From Mycolicibacterium sp. YH-1 (GTDB taxonomy: Bacteria; Actinomycetota; Actinomycetes; Mycobacteriales; Mycobacteriaceae), in contig NZ_CP092915.1 of the NCBI RefSeq assembly GCF_022557175.1, positions 620,001 through 684,000 of the forward strand: a DNA stretch of 64,000 bases, read 5' to 3'. A program made the translations under genes and the position numbers. Each line of letters begins with the position of its first letter. Position 1 is the first letter of the stretch. A model generated the notes under the pieces. It worked only from the letters and a program-made list of their open reading frames with translations, was not told the origin of the DNA and did no database searches. Below, one piece after another: positions 19,653-29,934 of this stretch.

Positions 19653-21161
19653 GTGAGCACTGCAGATGATCTCGAGTCCGACGTCCCCGAGCAGTTTCGG
19701 ATCCGTCAGGCCAAACGGGAGCGACTGCTCGCCGAGGGCCGCGATCCGTACCCGGTGGAGGTGCCGCGCACTCACACCCTCGCCGAGGTTCGGGATTCCT
19801 ACCCCGACCTCGAGCCCGCCGCCGAGACGGGCGAGTACGTGGGTGTCGCCGGGCGCGTGGTGTTCGCCCGCAATTCGGGGAAGTTGTGCTTCGCGACGCT
19901 GCAGGAGGGCGACGGTACCCAACTCCAGGTGATGCTGAGCCTCGACAAGGTCGGCCAGGAGTCCCTCGATGCGTGGAAGGGCGATGTCGATCTTGCCGAC
20001 ATCGTCTTCGTCCACGGCGAGGTGATCAGCTCCCGTCGCGGTGAACTGTCTGTGCTTGCGGATTCGTGGCAAATAATCTCCAAGGCTCTGCGGCCACTCC
20101 CCGTCGCGCACAAGGAGATGAGTGAGGAGTCGCGGGTCCGTCAGCGTTACGTCGATCTGATCGTCCGCCCGGAGGCGCGCAGCATTGCTCGCCAGCGCAT
20201 CGCGGTTGTCCGTGCCGTTCGTTCCGCACTGGAGCGCCGAGGATTTCTCGAAGTCGAGACGCCGATACTGCAGACGCTCGCCGGCGGTGCCGCGGCGCGG
20301 CCATTCGTCACCCACTCGAATGCCCTCGACACCGACCTGTTCCTCCGGATCGCACCTGAGTTGTTCCTCAAGCGATGCTTGGTCGGAGGATTCGAGAGAG
20401 TCTTCGAGTTGAATCGGGTTTTCCGTAACGAAGGCGCGGATTCCACGCATTCGCCGGAATTCGCGATGCTGGAGACTTATCAGGCGTACGGCACCTACGA
20501 CGATTCTGCGATCGTGACGCGGGAACTTATTCAGGAGGTCGCCGACGAGGCGATTGGCACCAGAAACGTCCCGCTGCCCGACGGATCCACCTACGATCTC
20601 GACGGCGAATGGGACATGGTGGAAATGTACCCGTCCCTGTCATCGGCGCTGGGTGAGGAGATCACCCCGGACACCGGTGTCGATCGGTTGTGGGCGATCG
20701 CGGATGGCCTGGGCGTGGAGATTCCCCGAGACCGGGGTTTCGGCCACGGCAAGCTGGTCGAGGAGCTCTGGGAGCATCAGGTCGGCGACAAGCTGTGGGC
20801 CCCAACTTTCGTGCGGGACTTCCCTGTCGAGACGTCGCCTCTCACACGTGAACACCGCACTATTCCCGGTGTCACCGAGAAGTGGGATCTCTACATCCGC
20901 AAGTTCGAGCTGGCGACGGGATACTCCGAACTCATCGATCCGGTGATCCAACGCGAGCGATTCGCGGCTCAGGCCCGTGCCGCCGCGGCGGGTGACGACG
21001 AGGCAATGCTTCTCGACGAGGATTTCCTCACCGCATTGGAGTACGCCATGCCACCCACTACGGGAACCGGAATGGGCATCGATCGATTGTTGATGGCATT
21101 GACGGGCTTGTCGATTAGGGAGACGGTTTTGTTCCCGATTGTCCGTCGTCACGGGAACTGA
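19653..21161 (+). CDS. lysS: Lysyl-tRNA synthetase, class II
   Basis: Charges tRNA-Lys in the cytosol. The N-terminal anticodon-binding OB domain covers residues ~55-160. Class II motifs follow: motif 1 in [11 protein letters not shown], motif 2 in [18 protein letters not shown], and motif 3 in [11 protein letters not shown] near the C-terminus. It has 502 residues and lacks the membrane domain of LysX. GTG 19653 is preceded by a leaderless-type -10. The distal half has visibly more A/T-ending codons than neighbouring genes, grading into the AT-rich lsr2 promoter. Confidence 0.95.
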   Translation: MSTADDLESDVPEQFRIRQAKRERLLAEGRDPYPVEVPRTHTLAEVRDSYPDLEPAAETGEYVGVAGRVVFARNSGKLCFATLQEGDGTQLQVMLSLDKVGQESLDAWKGDVDLADIVFVHGEVISSRRGELSVLADSWQIISKALRPLPVAHKEMSEESRVRQRYVDLIVRPEARSIARQRIAVVRAVRSALERRGFLEVETPILQTLAGGAAARPFVTHSNALDTDLFLRIAPELFLKRCLVGGFERVFELNRVFRNEGADSTHSPEFAMLETYQAYGTYDDSAIVTRELIQEVADEAIGTRNVPLPDGSTYDLDGEWDMVEMYPSLSSALGEEITPDTGVDRLWAIADGLGVEIPRDRGFGHGKLVEELWEHQVGDKLWAPTFVRDFPVETSPLTREHRTIPGVTEKWDLYIRKFELATGYSELIDPVIQRERFAAQARAAAAGDDEAMLLDEDFLTALEYAMPPTTGTGMGIDRLLMALTGLSIRETVLFPIVRRHGN

Positions 21162-21263
21162 TCACCAGATATCATACTTGTTGAATGATTTGAGTTCTTG
21201 TGCCAATATTGCCGTAAGGGTTCGTTGGACCCGTCAGTGCAGCAGAAGGGTCAGTGTGGACTT
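21162..21263 (+). promoter_or_regulatory. AT-rich lsr2 promoter region
   Basis: The ~100 bp before lsr2 are locally AT-rich (for example AGATATCATACTTGTTGAAT) against the high-GC surroundings. Lsr2 binds AT-rich DNA, so autoregulation is plausible. No -10 was assigned with certainty. Confidence 0.5.
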
Positions 21264-21605
21264 ATGGCGAAGAAGGTAACCGTCACGTTGGTCGACGATT
21301 TCGACGGCGAAGGTGCTGCAGACGAAACCGTCGAATTTGCGATCGATGGCGTGAGTTATGAGATCGACCTTTCGTCCAAGAATGCCGCGAAGCTGCGCAA
21401 CGATATGAAGCAATGGCTCGAGGCGGGGCGTCGTGTCGGCGGCCGTCGACGTGGCCGAGCTGTGGGCACTGGCCGTGGCCGGGCCTCGATCGACCGGGAG
21501 CAGAGCGCTGCCATCCGGGAGTGGGCACGCCGCAATGGACACAACGTGTCGACGCGCGGCCGTATCCCGGCAGACGTCATCGACGCGTTCCACGCGGCAA
21601 CGTAG
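21264..21605 (+). CDS. lsr2: Nucleoid-associated xenogeneic silencer Lsr2
   Basis: An H-NS-like protein that bridges and silences AT-rich DNA. The 113-residue sequence has the N-terminal oligomerisation domain ([15 protein letters not shown] to ~58), a basic linker rich in Arg and Gly, and the C-terminal DNA-binding domain with the AT-hook-like RGR at residues 98-100 ([14 protein letters not shown]). ATG 21264 begins the conserved MAKKVTV; the frame extends to 21198 without homology. It lies between lysS and clpC1, as in other mycobacteria. Confidence 0.97.
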   Translation: MAKKVTVTLVDDFDGEGAADETVEFAIDGVSYEIDLSSKNAAKLRNDMKQWLEAGRRVGGRRRGRAVGTGRGRASIDREQSAAIREWARRNGHNVSTRGRIPADVIDAFHAAT

Positions 21606-21624
21606 GCAGGCATTGCCGATTCCG

Positions 21625-21648
21625 TCTGCGCCGGTCGTTGGGCGCAGA
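21625..21648 (+). terminator. Hairpin after lsr2
   Basis: TCTGCGCC and GGCGCAGA form a perfect 8-bp stem with an 8-nt loop, 20 nt after the lsr2 stop. There is no T tract, which is common for mycobacterial terminators. Confidence 0.45.
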
Positions 21649-21800
21649 TCGGCGTTCGCTCGTGGCGTACCGATTGGGCTCCGTTGCGGAACGTTCGGCG
21701 CCTACCTGGCGTTGGTCACGTAACAGGCCAATTGCGTAGCGCTCGATTGCCGGAGACACCCAGGGCAGCCGGGGCTGCCGCCCACTACAGTGGACGGCAG

Positions 21801-21857
21801 GTGCAGGACGCGGTGCTACCGCGTGACGAGCTGCGCTATCTGATCGAGAGCAGGTAA
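21801..21857 (+). CDS. Possible leader peptide upstream of clpC1
   Basis: An 18-codon frame (MQDAVLPRDELRYLIESR) starts at GTG 21801 and ends 6 nt before the clpC1 ATG. TACAGT at 21786-21791 is a -10-like hexamer 9 nt before the GTG, so the transcript could begin almost at this codon. Codon choice is mycobacterium-like (GAC, GCG, CTG, ATC). No homology is recognised; it could be a regulatory uORF or chance. Confidence 0.3.
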   Translation: MQDAVLPRDELRYLIESR

Positions 21858-21863
21858 CCACCG

Positions 21864-24416
<2,553 letters not shown>

Positions 24417-24430
24417 CGAGGAATCACGGA

Positions 24431-24459
24431 AGGGCCCCGACGCGAGTCGGGGCCCTTTT
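24431..24459 (+). terminator. Intrinsic terminator of clpC1
   Basis: AGGGCCCCGAC pairs perfectly with GTCGGGGCCCT (11 bp, loop GCGA) and is followed by TTTTC. It lies 15 nt after the clpC1 stop and insulates it from the riboswitch operon. Confidence 0.92.
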
Positions 24460-24504
24460 CGTCTCCGCAGGCAGTGGACTGTTCGATCTGGCACCCCCTC
24501 TGCT

Positions 24505-24612
24505 TAGAATGCTGCTGTAATCGACGGATAAAGGAATCTGGTGGAAATCCAGAACGGTCGCGCCACTGTGAATAGTCAGACCCGACGCCGTCACCCCTGT
24601 GATACGGGACGC
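24505..24612 (+). promoter_or_regulatory. Cobalamin riboswitch (with promoter) of the cbtB-cbtA operon
   Basis: TAGAAT at 24505 is a plausible -10. The following RNA has cobalamin-riboswitch features in order: GGAATCTGGTGGAAATCCAG, then CGCGCCACTGTGAA, then a B12-box-like AGTCAGACCCGACGCC (~24574-24589). A GGGAC/GAATTCCC region and the GAAAGGAA ribosome site follow just before cbtB, so control may be by access to that site. B12 is expected to turn off cobalt import. Confidence 0.85.
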
Positions 24613-24635
24613 GAATTCCCGAAAGGAACGTAGAC

Positions 24636-24854
24636 ATGACTCCCTCCAAGGCCCGCGTGGCCAAGGCTCCCGCCATCGACCTCTCCGCCGCGAGCGCGGC
24701 GGTGTGGCTGTCGGCCACCGCATTCCTTGCGCTTCTGGTGCTCTACTTCGTCGGCATGGATCAGGGCGCGACGTCGGTGTTCGGTGCCGACAACACCACG
24801 ATTCACGAGTTCATTCACGACGCCCGCCATCTCCTCGGCTTCCCCTGCCACTGA
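24636..24854 (+). CDS. cbtB: Cobalt transporter subunit CbtB
   Basis: A 72-residue membrane protein with one transmembrane segment (VWLSATAFLALLVLYFVGM, residues ~23-41). A C-terminal His-rich metal site, IHEFIHDARHLLGFPCH, is typical of CbtB. It works with CbtA in cobalt uptake for B12 synthesis. AAGGAA precedes ATG 24636. It is the first gene after the cobalamin riboswitch, which supports the substrate assignment. Confidence 0.93.
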   Translation: MTPSKARVAKAPAIDLSAASAAVWLSATAFLALLVLYFVGMDQGATSVFGADNTTIHEFIHDARHLLGFPCH

Positions 24855-24878
24855 CGAACCGGTAAGGGATAACAGAAA

Positions 24879-25682
24879 ATGGAGAAGCAGATCATCGGGC
24901 GCGGCCTTCTGGCCGGCGCCCTAGCTGGAGTGCTCGCGTTCGTCTTCGCTCGGATCTTCCTTGAGCCGGTTATCGAACTGGCAATCGGCTACGAGGACGG
25001 TATCGGGGCGGCCCACGAGGCCCTGGAGACCGCGGCAGGTGCCGCCGGGCACAGTCACGGTGAGGAGGGCGAGGGATTCACCCGCGCCATCCAGATGAAC
25101 ATCGGGATGGGTCTTGGCGTGCTGCTGTTCAGCATCGCGATCGGAGCGCTGTTCGCCGTGGTCTTCGCGGTGGCCTACGGCAGGGTCGGCAACGTGTCGG
25201 CCAAGCTGTTGTCGCTGTATGTTGCGGGCGGCATGTTGGTGAGCGCGTTCATCGTCCCGGCGCTGAAGTACCCGCCGAGCCCGCCCGCACTCAGCCTCGA
25301 CGAGACCATCCGCCAGCGGACGCTGCTGTACCTGCTGATGGTGGTGCTGTCGGTGGCGTTGTTCGTCGCAGCGGTCTATCTGCGCGGGCGGCTCGTCGAG
25401 AAGCTCGGGGCGTGGAACTCCACGCTGGCCGCCTGCGCCGGTTACATCGTGGCGATCGGCGTGGTGATGCTGGTGCTGCCGACCATCGATGAGACACCGG
25501 CACCGCTGAAGAACGACGCGGGCACGATCGTCTACGAGGGTTTCCCCGCCGACCTGCTGTATGACTTCAGGCTCTACGCGCTGGGCACCCAGGTTGTGAT
25601 CTACGCGACGATCGGATTGGTGTTCGGAGTGCTCGCCTCCCGTCTGCTCGAGGGCAAGCGCCAGGAGAACATCGCCGCGTGA
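24879..25682 (+). CDS. cbtA: Cobalt transporter subunit CbtA
   Basis: A 267-residue membrane protein with about six hydrophobic segments. The first one begins RGLLAGALAGVLAFVFARIF, and a His-containing loop, AAGHSHGEEGEGF, follows. It matches the CbtA family that pairs with CbtB under B12 control. ATG 24879 follows cbtB by 24 nt. The downstream histidine phosphatase starts at the next base, so it is in the same operon. Confidence 0.92.
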   Translation: MEKQIIGRGLLAGALAGVLAFVFARIFLEPVIELAIGYEDGIGAAHEALETAAGAAGHSHGEEGEGFTRAIQMNIGMGLGVLLFSIAIGALFAVVFAVAYGRVGNVSAKLLSLYVAGGMLVSAFIVPALKYPPSPPALSLDETIRQRTLLYLLMVVLSVALFVAAVYLRGRLVEKLGAWNSTLAACAGYIVAIGVVMLVLPTIDETPAPLKNDAGTIVYEGFPADLLYDFRLYALGTQVVIYATIGLVFGVLASRLLEGKRQENIAA

Positions 25683-26240
25683 GTGTCCGTGAGTGAGATC
25701 GTCCGGCTGACGCTGGTGTCGCATGCAATGACCGACGCCATGTCAGCCGGACGGTTTCCCACCGACGAACCACTCAATGCGCTTGGCCACCGCCAGGTCG
25801 ACGCCACAATGGATCTGGGCCCGGTCGATGCGGTGTGGTGCGGCCCGGAGAAGCGGACTCGGCAGACCGCCGAACTTCTGGGCCTGCGCGCCGAGACCGA
25901 TACGCGGCTGGCCGATCTGGATCACGGGGCGTGGCGGGGCAGCCTGCTCTCAAAGGTCCCGCCCGGCGACCTGACGGTGTGGCTGACCGATCCCACACAG
26001 GCGCCGCACGGCGGTGAGTCAGTTGTGGCCCTGATCGTGCGGATTGGGGAGTGGCTGGAATCCGTTGGCACCCGGCCGGGCCGGCTGGTGGCCGTGACAC
26101 ATCCGGCGGTCATCCGCGCCGCTATCCTGGCGACCCTCGATTCACCACCGAAGTCGTTCTGGCGCATCGACATTGCTCCGGCGAGCCGAACCGTCATGCA
26201 TCGGCGCGGGCACGCCTGGACGCTGCGTTCGACAGGCTAG
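25683..26240 (+). CDS. Histidine-phosphatase-family protein linked to cbtAB
   Basis: A 185-residue phosphoglycerate-mutase-like protein. The phospho-acceptor motif, normally RHG, reads SHAMT (LVSHAMTDAMSAGRFPTDEPLN): His is kept and Arg is Ser. The downstream features WCGPEKRTRQTAELLG, DHGAWRG and the second catalytic His in AVTHPAVIRAAIL are intact. It begins directly at the cbtA stop (GTG 25683; GTG 25689 is an alternative). By context it might act in cobalamin metabolism, for instance on alpha-ribazole phosphate, but this is inference. Confidence 0.82.
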   Translation: MSVSEIVRLTLVSHAMTDAMSAGRFPTDEPLNALGHRQVDATMDLGPVDAVWCGPEKRTRQTAELLGLRAETDTRLADLDHGAWRGSLLSKVPPGDLTVWLTDPTQAPHGGESVVALIVRIGEWLESVGTRPGRLVAVTHPAVIRAAILATLDSPPKSFWRIDIAPASRTVMHRRGHAWTLRSTG

Positions 26241-27592
26241 ACGGGGATCAGCCCGAATGTCTGCTCGGCGATGGCGAGCAGCCAACCCGCGGCAGTCTGA
26301 CTGCGGTAGCTCGGCCAGTTCAGCTGGAAGCTGACCACCCAGGCCTGGCCCGTGCGGTCCTCGGCGTACCAACTGAACGTCAGGTCCCCGGGCAGGTTTC
26401 CGCCCTTGGCGCCGATGTAGTGCCACCTCTTGCCGTCGAGTTCGATTCCGGGGATCGCCGACAGGATCTCGCGCACCGGTGCGCCGGGGCCGACGGCCGC
26501 CGCCTGCAGCGCCGCGTGCACCCGGCAGATGTCAGCCGCGCTGCCGTACCACTCGACGCCAAACGGAGATGCGGGCGTGTGGGTGCGCTGCGGATCCGGT
26601 TCGTAGGGTTGTTCATTGGTCTGCTGGAGCAGCCGCGCGCGGCCCTGCGGGGTGGCCTCCTTCCATTGCTCGCGCAGATCAGGTTCACCCCATCCGACGG
26701 AGAACAGCTCGTGCGCGGTGGGGAACGGCGTCATGCTGGCGGGGTCGTGGTGGCCGGCCGTGGCAAGTGCGCGTTCGACCGCACCCGGTCCGAGCCGGGC
26801 GATCAGCAGGTCGGTGGCCATGTTGTCGCTGGCCGAGATCATCTGCTGGGCGGCCTCGCGCACCGACACCGTGGCGCCGGGTTCGAGTTCGTCCAGACCC
26901 GCGGAGCCGACGGCCTTGGCCTCCGCGGTGATCGTCATCTGGTCGGTCCAGTTCAGCGTTCCGGCGTTGACCGCGTTCGCGACCGCCAGCAGCACGTACA
27001 GCTTGAAGATCGACGCCAGAGGCAGGGACTCGTCGAGGTTGGTGCCCGCGACCGCCTCGCACCGGCCATCGGTGACCTTCGAGGCCTGGTAGGAGTAGCG
27101 CGCGCCCGACTTGGTCAGCTCGGCGTCGATATCCGACCACTGCCGGATGACGGGGCGCTGCAGTGAGACGTCGAAGCGATCGACCAGCCCCGCGTCATCG
27201 GTGCGCAGTTCGATGGTCTGCGCGACCGCGTACGAGGTGAGGACTCGCAGTGTGGCGTGGCCCGCGCCGATGTCCACACCGGTGACGGTGAACGGGCGGT
27301 CCCACCACAACCGGTCCATCTTCCCGGTGACGTCCTGGACCTGGTCGGGCGCGGCGAGCGTGCCGACGCCGACCGTGCCGATGGGCCAATCGGAGTTGAT
27401 CATGTCGAGGGTCTGCTTGGCGCGCAGCCCCTGTGGTGTGTTCGTGTCGACGTATGCGCGCGCCTCGGCCGGTGCCGGACCGGTGTGTCCACAACCGCAG
27501 GCCACGGTCACGACGAGAGCGGTGGCGAGCGCAGCGCCGATCCTTCGTTGTCGCGACCGGCCTGCGCTACGACGAGGTGCCGGGCCCCGCAA
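26237..27592 (-). CDS. lpqF: Beta-lactamase-fold serine hydrolase lipoprotein LpqF
   Basis: A secreted lipoprotein with a class A beta-lactamase / DD-peptidase-like fold. The lipobox is VTVAC (Cys32) after a basic N-region. The N-terminal NTF2-like part includes LDMINSDWPIGTVGVGTL. The active-site SxxK is SIFK (Ser194/Lys197), with SDN in MISASDN. No ATG or GTG lies close to the signal peptide in frame, so TTG 27592 is used; it gives 451 residues and overlaps the mhuD end by 26 nt. Longer frames to 27706 would overlap mhuD completely. Substrate unknown. Confidence 0.85.
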   Translation of the reverse strand: MRGPAPRRSAGRSRQRRIGAALATALVVTVACGCGHTGPAPAEARAYVDTNTPQGLRAKQTLDMINSDWPIGTVGVGTLAAPDQVQDVTGKMDRLWWDRPFTVTGVDIGAGHATLRVLTSYAVAQTIELRTDDAGLVDRFDVSLQRPVIRQWSDIDAELTKSGARYSYQASKVTDGRCEAVAGTNLDESLPLASIFKLYVLLAVANAVNAGTLNWTDQMTITAEAKAVGSAGLDELEPGATVSVREAAQQMISASDNMATDLLIARLGPGAVERALATAGHHDPASMTPFPTAHELFSVGWGEPDLREQWKEATPQGRARLLQQTNEQPYEPDPQRTHTPASPFGVEWYGSAADICRVHAALQAAAVGPGAPVREILSAIPGIELDGKRWHYIGAKGGNLPGDLTFSWYAEDRTGQAWVVSFQLNWPSYRSQTAAGWLLAIAEQTFGLIPV

Positions 27593-27884
27593 CGTCCAAC
27601 ACAACCTCGAACTCGAGCAACGATGCGCCGGTGGCCACGGGATTCGCCCGCTGCCCGGCATGTGCCTCAGCGGCGGGGCCGCCCGCCCAGGCCTGGAAGG
27701 CCTCATCGGACTCCCACTGCGTCACGACGAAGTAGCGATTCTCGCCCTTCACCGGACGGAGCAACTGAAAGCCCAGGAATCCGGGCTGGTTGTCGACGGA
27801 GTGGGCACGGTTGGCGAAGCGCTTCTCCAACTCGGGGCCAGCTTCGGGCGGAACTTCGATCGCATTGATCTTCACCACTGCCAT
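27567..27884 (-). CDS. mhuD: Heme-degrading monooxygenase MhuD
   Basis: An IsdG-like enzyme that opens heme to mycobilin and iron without releasing CO. The 105-residue protein keeps the key residues Asn7 (VVKINAIE), Trp66 and His75 (AEAHAGQRANPVATG). ATG 27884 gives the exact family length. It is the first gene of a reverse pair with lpqF. The regulatory region between it and the divergent hydrolase gene is only 41 bp. Confidence 0.93.
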   Translation of the reverse strand: MAVVKINAIEVPPEAGPELEKRFANRAHSVDNQPGFLGFQLLRPVKGENRYFVVTQWESDEAFQAWAGGPAAEAHAGQRANPVATGASLLEFEVVLDVAGPGTSS

Positions 27885-27925
27885 GCGCTTCAGGCTACCG
27901 CTACGCCTGCGGGCAGGATTGACCC

Positions 27926-28696
27926 ATGCGTTCCGAACGACTGACGGATCGGGGTGGCCAGGGTCAGCCCGTGGTCCTGGTGCATGGGCTGATGGGGCGC
28001 GGCAGCACATGGTCGCGTCAACTGCCGTGGCTCACGACGTCCTCACAGGTGTTCACCTACGACGCGCCGTGGCACAGGGGACGCGACGTGGCCGACGTCG
28101 AGCCGATCAGCACCGAGCGCTTCGTCGCCGACCTCGCCGACGCCGTGGCCGCGCTGGGCCGTCCGGCCACGCTGATCGGCCACTCGATGGGAGGCCTGCA
28201 CGCGTGGTGTGTGGCAGCTGAGTACCCCGAACTGGTCCGTGCGCTGGTCGTCGAGGACATGGCTCCCGACTTCCGTGGCCGCACCACTGGTCCCTGGGAG
28301 CCGTGGGTGCACGCGCTACCCGTCGAGTTCACCTCGCAGCGGGCGATATTCGACGAGTTCGGTGATGTCGCGGGGCAGTACTTCATGGAGGCCTTCGATC
28401 GGACCCCGGGCGGTTGGCGGTTGCACGGGGACCCCGAGCGGTGGGTGCAGATCGCCGCGGAGTGGGGCACCCGGGACTACTGGAGCCAGTGGCAGTCGGT
28501 GCGGGCGCCCGCGCTGCTGATCGAGGCGGGCAACGGCGTCACCCCGCCCGGGCAGATGGCCCGGATGTGCGAAACCGGCCACCAGGCAACCTATCTGAAG
28601 GTTCCTGGAGCCGGCCATCTGGTGCATGACGACCGTCCGCGGGAATACCGGGACGCGGTCGAGGCGTTTCTAGCGACGTTCGCCGCGCACTCCTGA
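27926..28696 (+). CDS. Alpha/beta hydrolase (Rv3591c-like)
   Basis: A 256-residue cytosolic hydrolase. The oxyanion stretch is VVLVHGLMGRGSTW, the nucleophile elbow is GHSMGGLHAW (Ser in GxSxG), and the late catalytic residues are in VPGAGHLVHDDRP. Substrate unknown. It is divergent from mhuD and ends overlapping the small reverse-strand gene by 27 nt. Confidence 0.88.
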   Translation: MRSERLTDRGGQGQPVVLVHGLMGRGSTWSRQLPWLTTSSQVFTYDAPWHRGRDVADVEPISTERFVADLADAVAALGRPATLIGHSMGGLHAWCVAAEYPELVRALVVEDMAPDFRGRTTGPWEPWVHALPVEFTSQRAIFDEFGDVAGQYFMEAFDRTPGGWRLHGDPERWVQIAAEWGTRDYWSQWQSVRAPALLIEAGNGVTPPGQMARMCETGHQATYLKVPGAGHLVHDDRPREYRDAVEAFLATFAAHS

Positions 28697-28891
28697 GACG
28701 GGCCACGTCGGGGCCTGCTCGAAGCGGGTGCGTGCCGCGTCGGCGTCGTGCTGGATGCGGTACCAGTCGGGGTCGTCGACGAGGCCCTGAAGGTAGCCGC
28801 GGGTCGGCTGGCTGCGGTGTGCCGACCAGCTCGCCACGGCGGCCACGGCGAACGGTGCGGCGAGGATGAGGAAGGTCAACAACATGTCCAT
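28670..28891 (-). CDS. Small single-pass membrane protein
   Basis: A 73-residue frame with an N-terminal membrane segment (MDMLLTFLILAAPFAVAAVASW) and a soluble tail rich in charged residues (YLQGLVDDPDWYRIQHDADAARTRFEQAP). The composition and codon use look coding, but I recognise no family. The start is divergent from the GlxA-type regulator across a 71-bp gap holding an inverted repeat. Confidence 0.6.
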   Translation of the reverse strand: MDMLLTFLILAAPFAVAAVASWSAHRSQPTRGYLQGLVDDPDWYRIQHDADAARTRFEQAPTWPVSGVRGERR

Positions 28892-28900
28892 GGCAGCAAT

Positions 28901-28914
28901 TATTCGACCGAATA
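28901..28914. promoter_or_regulatory. Palindrome between the small membrane gene and the GlxA regulator
   Basis: TATTCG-AC-CGAATA is a perfect 6-2-6 inverted repeat in a short divergent intergenic region, 49 bp before the regulator start. It is a candidate operator for the adjacent regulator or another protein. Confidence 0.5.
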
Positions 28915-28950
28915 CATTCCGCCAACAGTGGCAGAAGTGACCTTGAGGGA

Positions 28951-28962
28951 TAAGATACTGCC
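28951..28962 (+). promoter_or_regulatory. Candidate leaderless promoter of the GlxA-type regulator
   Basis: TAAGAT (28951-28956) lies 6 nt before ATG 28963 with no ribosome site, as for a leaderless mRNA. Confidence 0.55.
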
Positions 28963-29934
28963 ATGATCAAGAGTGTTTCCGCGCTGGTGCTGGACGGAAC
29001 CGCCGTCTTCGAGTTCGGCGTCATCTGCGAGGTCTTCGGCATCGATCGGGCGGCCGACGGTGTGCCGAACTTCGACTTCAAGGTGTGCGGGCCAGAGCCT
29101 GGGCGGCCGGTGCGGACGTCGGTCGGCGCCACCTTGATCCCCGACCACGGCCTCGAGGACCTGGTCAACGCGGACCTGGTCGCGATCCCCGCCATCGGCG
29201 GACCCGACTACCCTCCCAAGGCGCTCGACGCAATCCGACGAGCCGCGCAGCGCGGCGCGATCATCCTGACCGTCTGCTCGGGGGCCTTCGTCGCGGGGGC
29301 GGCGGGGCTGTTGGACGGCCGACCCTGCACCACGCACTGGATGCACGCCGACGAACTCGCGCGGGCGTATCCCACCGCCCGAGTCGACCGCAATGTGCTG
29401 TTCGTCGACGACGGCAACCTGATCACGAGCGCTGGGACCGCCGCGGGTATCGACGCCTGCCTGCATCTGGTCCGTCGCGAACTGGGCAGTGAGGTCACCA
29501 ACAAGATCGCGCGCCGGATGGTGGTGGCGCCGCAGCGCGACGGCGGGCAGCGTCAGTACATCGAACAGCCCATCCCGGTGCGGTGTTCGGAGGGGTTCGC
29601 ACCCCATCTGGACTGGATCCTGACCAACCTCGAGACGCCGCACACCGTGGCGAGCCTGGCCAAACGGGCCAGCATGTCGGCCCGCACATTCGCGCGCCGC
29701 TTCGTCGAGGAGACGGGCCGCACACCGATGCAGTGGGTCACCGATCAGCGGGTGCTCTACGCACGAACACTGCTCGAGGAGACGGATCTCGACATCGACC
29801 GCGTCGCCGACCGGTCCGGGTTCGGTACCGCCACGCTGCTACGCCATCACTTCCGCCGCATCATCGGGGTCACGCCGTCGGACTATCGCCGCAGCTTCGC
29901 CTGCGGTGAATCCCCCTGTGCCGAAACGGCTTAG
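28963..29934 (+). CDS. GlxA-family transcriptional regulator (DJ-1/PfpI + AraC HTH)
   Basis: A 323-residue regulator. Residues ~1-190 form the DJ-1/PfpI-like sensing domain, with the elbow Cys in [15 protein letters not shown] and TTHW downstream. Residues ~215-315 form an AraC helix-turn-helix pair ([21 protein letters not shown] and [23 protein letters not shown]). The ligand is unknown. It may control itself or the divergent small membrane gene through the palindrome at 28901. It ends overlapping the next reverse gene by 4 nt. Confidence 0.9.
   Translation: MIKSVSALVLDGTAVFEFGVICEVFGIDRAADGVPNFDFKVCGPEPGRPVRTSVGATLIPDHGLEDLVNADLVAIPAIGGPDYPPKALDAIRRAAQRGAIILTVCSGAFVAGAAGLLDGRPCTTHWMHADELARAYPTARVDRNVLFVDDGNLITSAGTAAGIDACLHLVRRELGSEVTNKIARRMVVAPQRDGGQRQYIEQPIPVRCSEGFAPHLDWILTNLETPHTVASLAKRASMSARTFARRFVEETGRTPMQWVTDQRVLYARTLLEETDLDIDRVADRSGFGTATLLRHHFRRIIGVTPSDYRRSFACGESPCAETA

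Noticed and set aside
21764..21779. Attenuator hairpin GGCAGC-CGGG-GCTGCC upstream of clpC1
   Set aside because: It lies upstream of the likely -10 (TACAGT), so it would not be in the main clpC1 transcript; short GC stems are common by chance here.
26051..27166. 371-aa plus-strand frame opposite lpqF
   Set aside because: No motifs; the opposite strand has a lipobox, SIFK and SDN in a known family.
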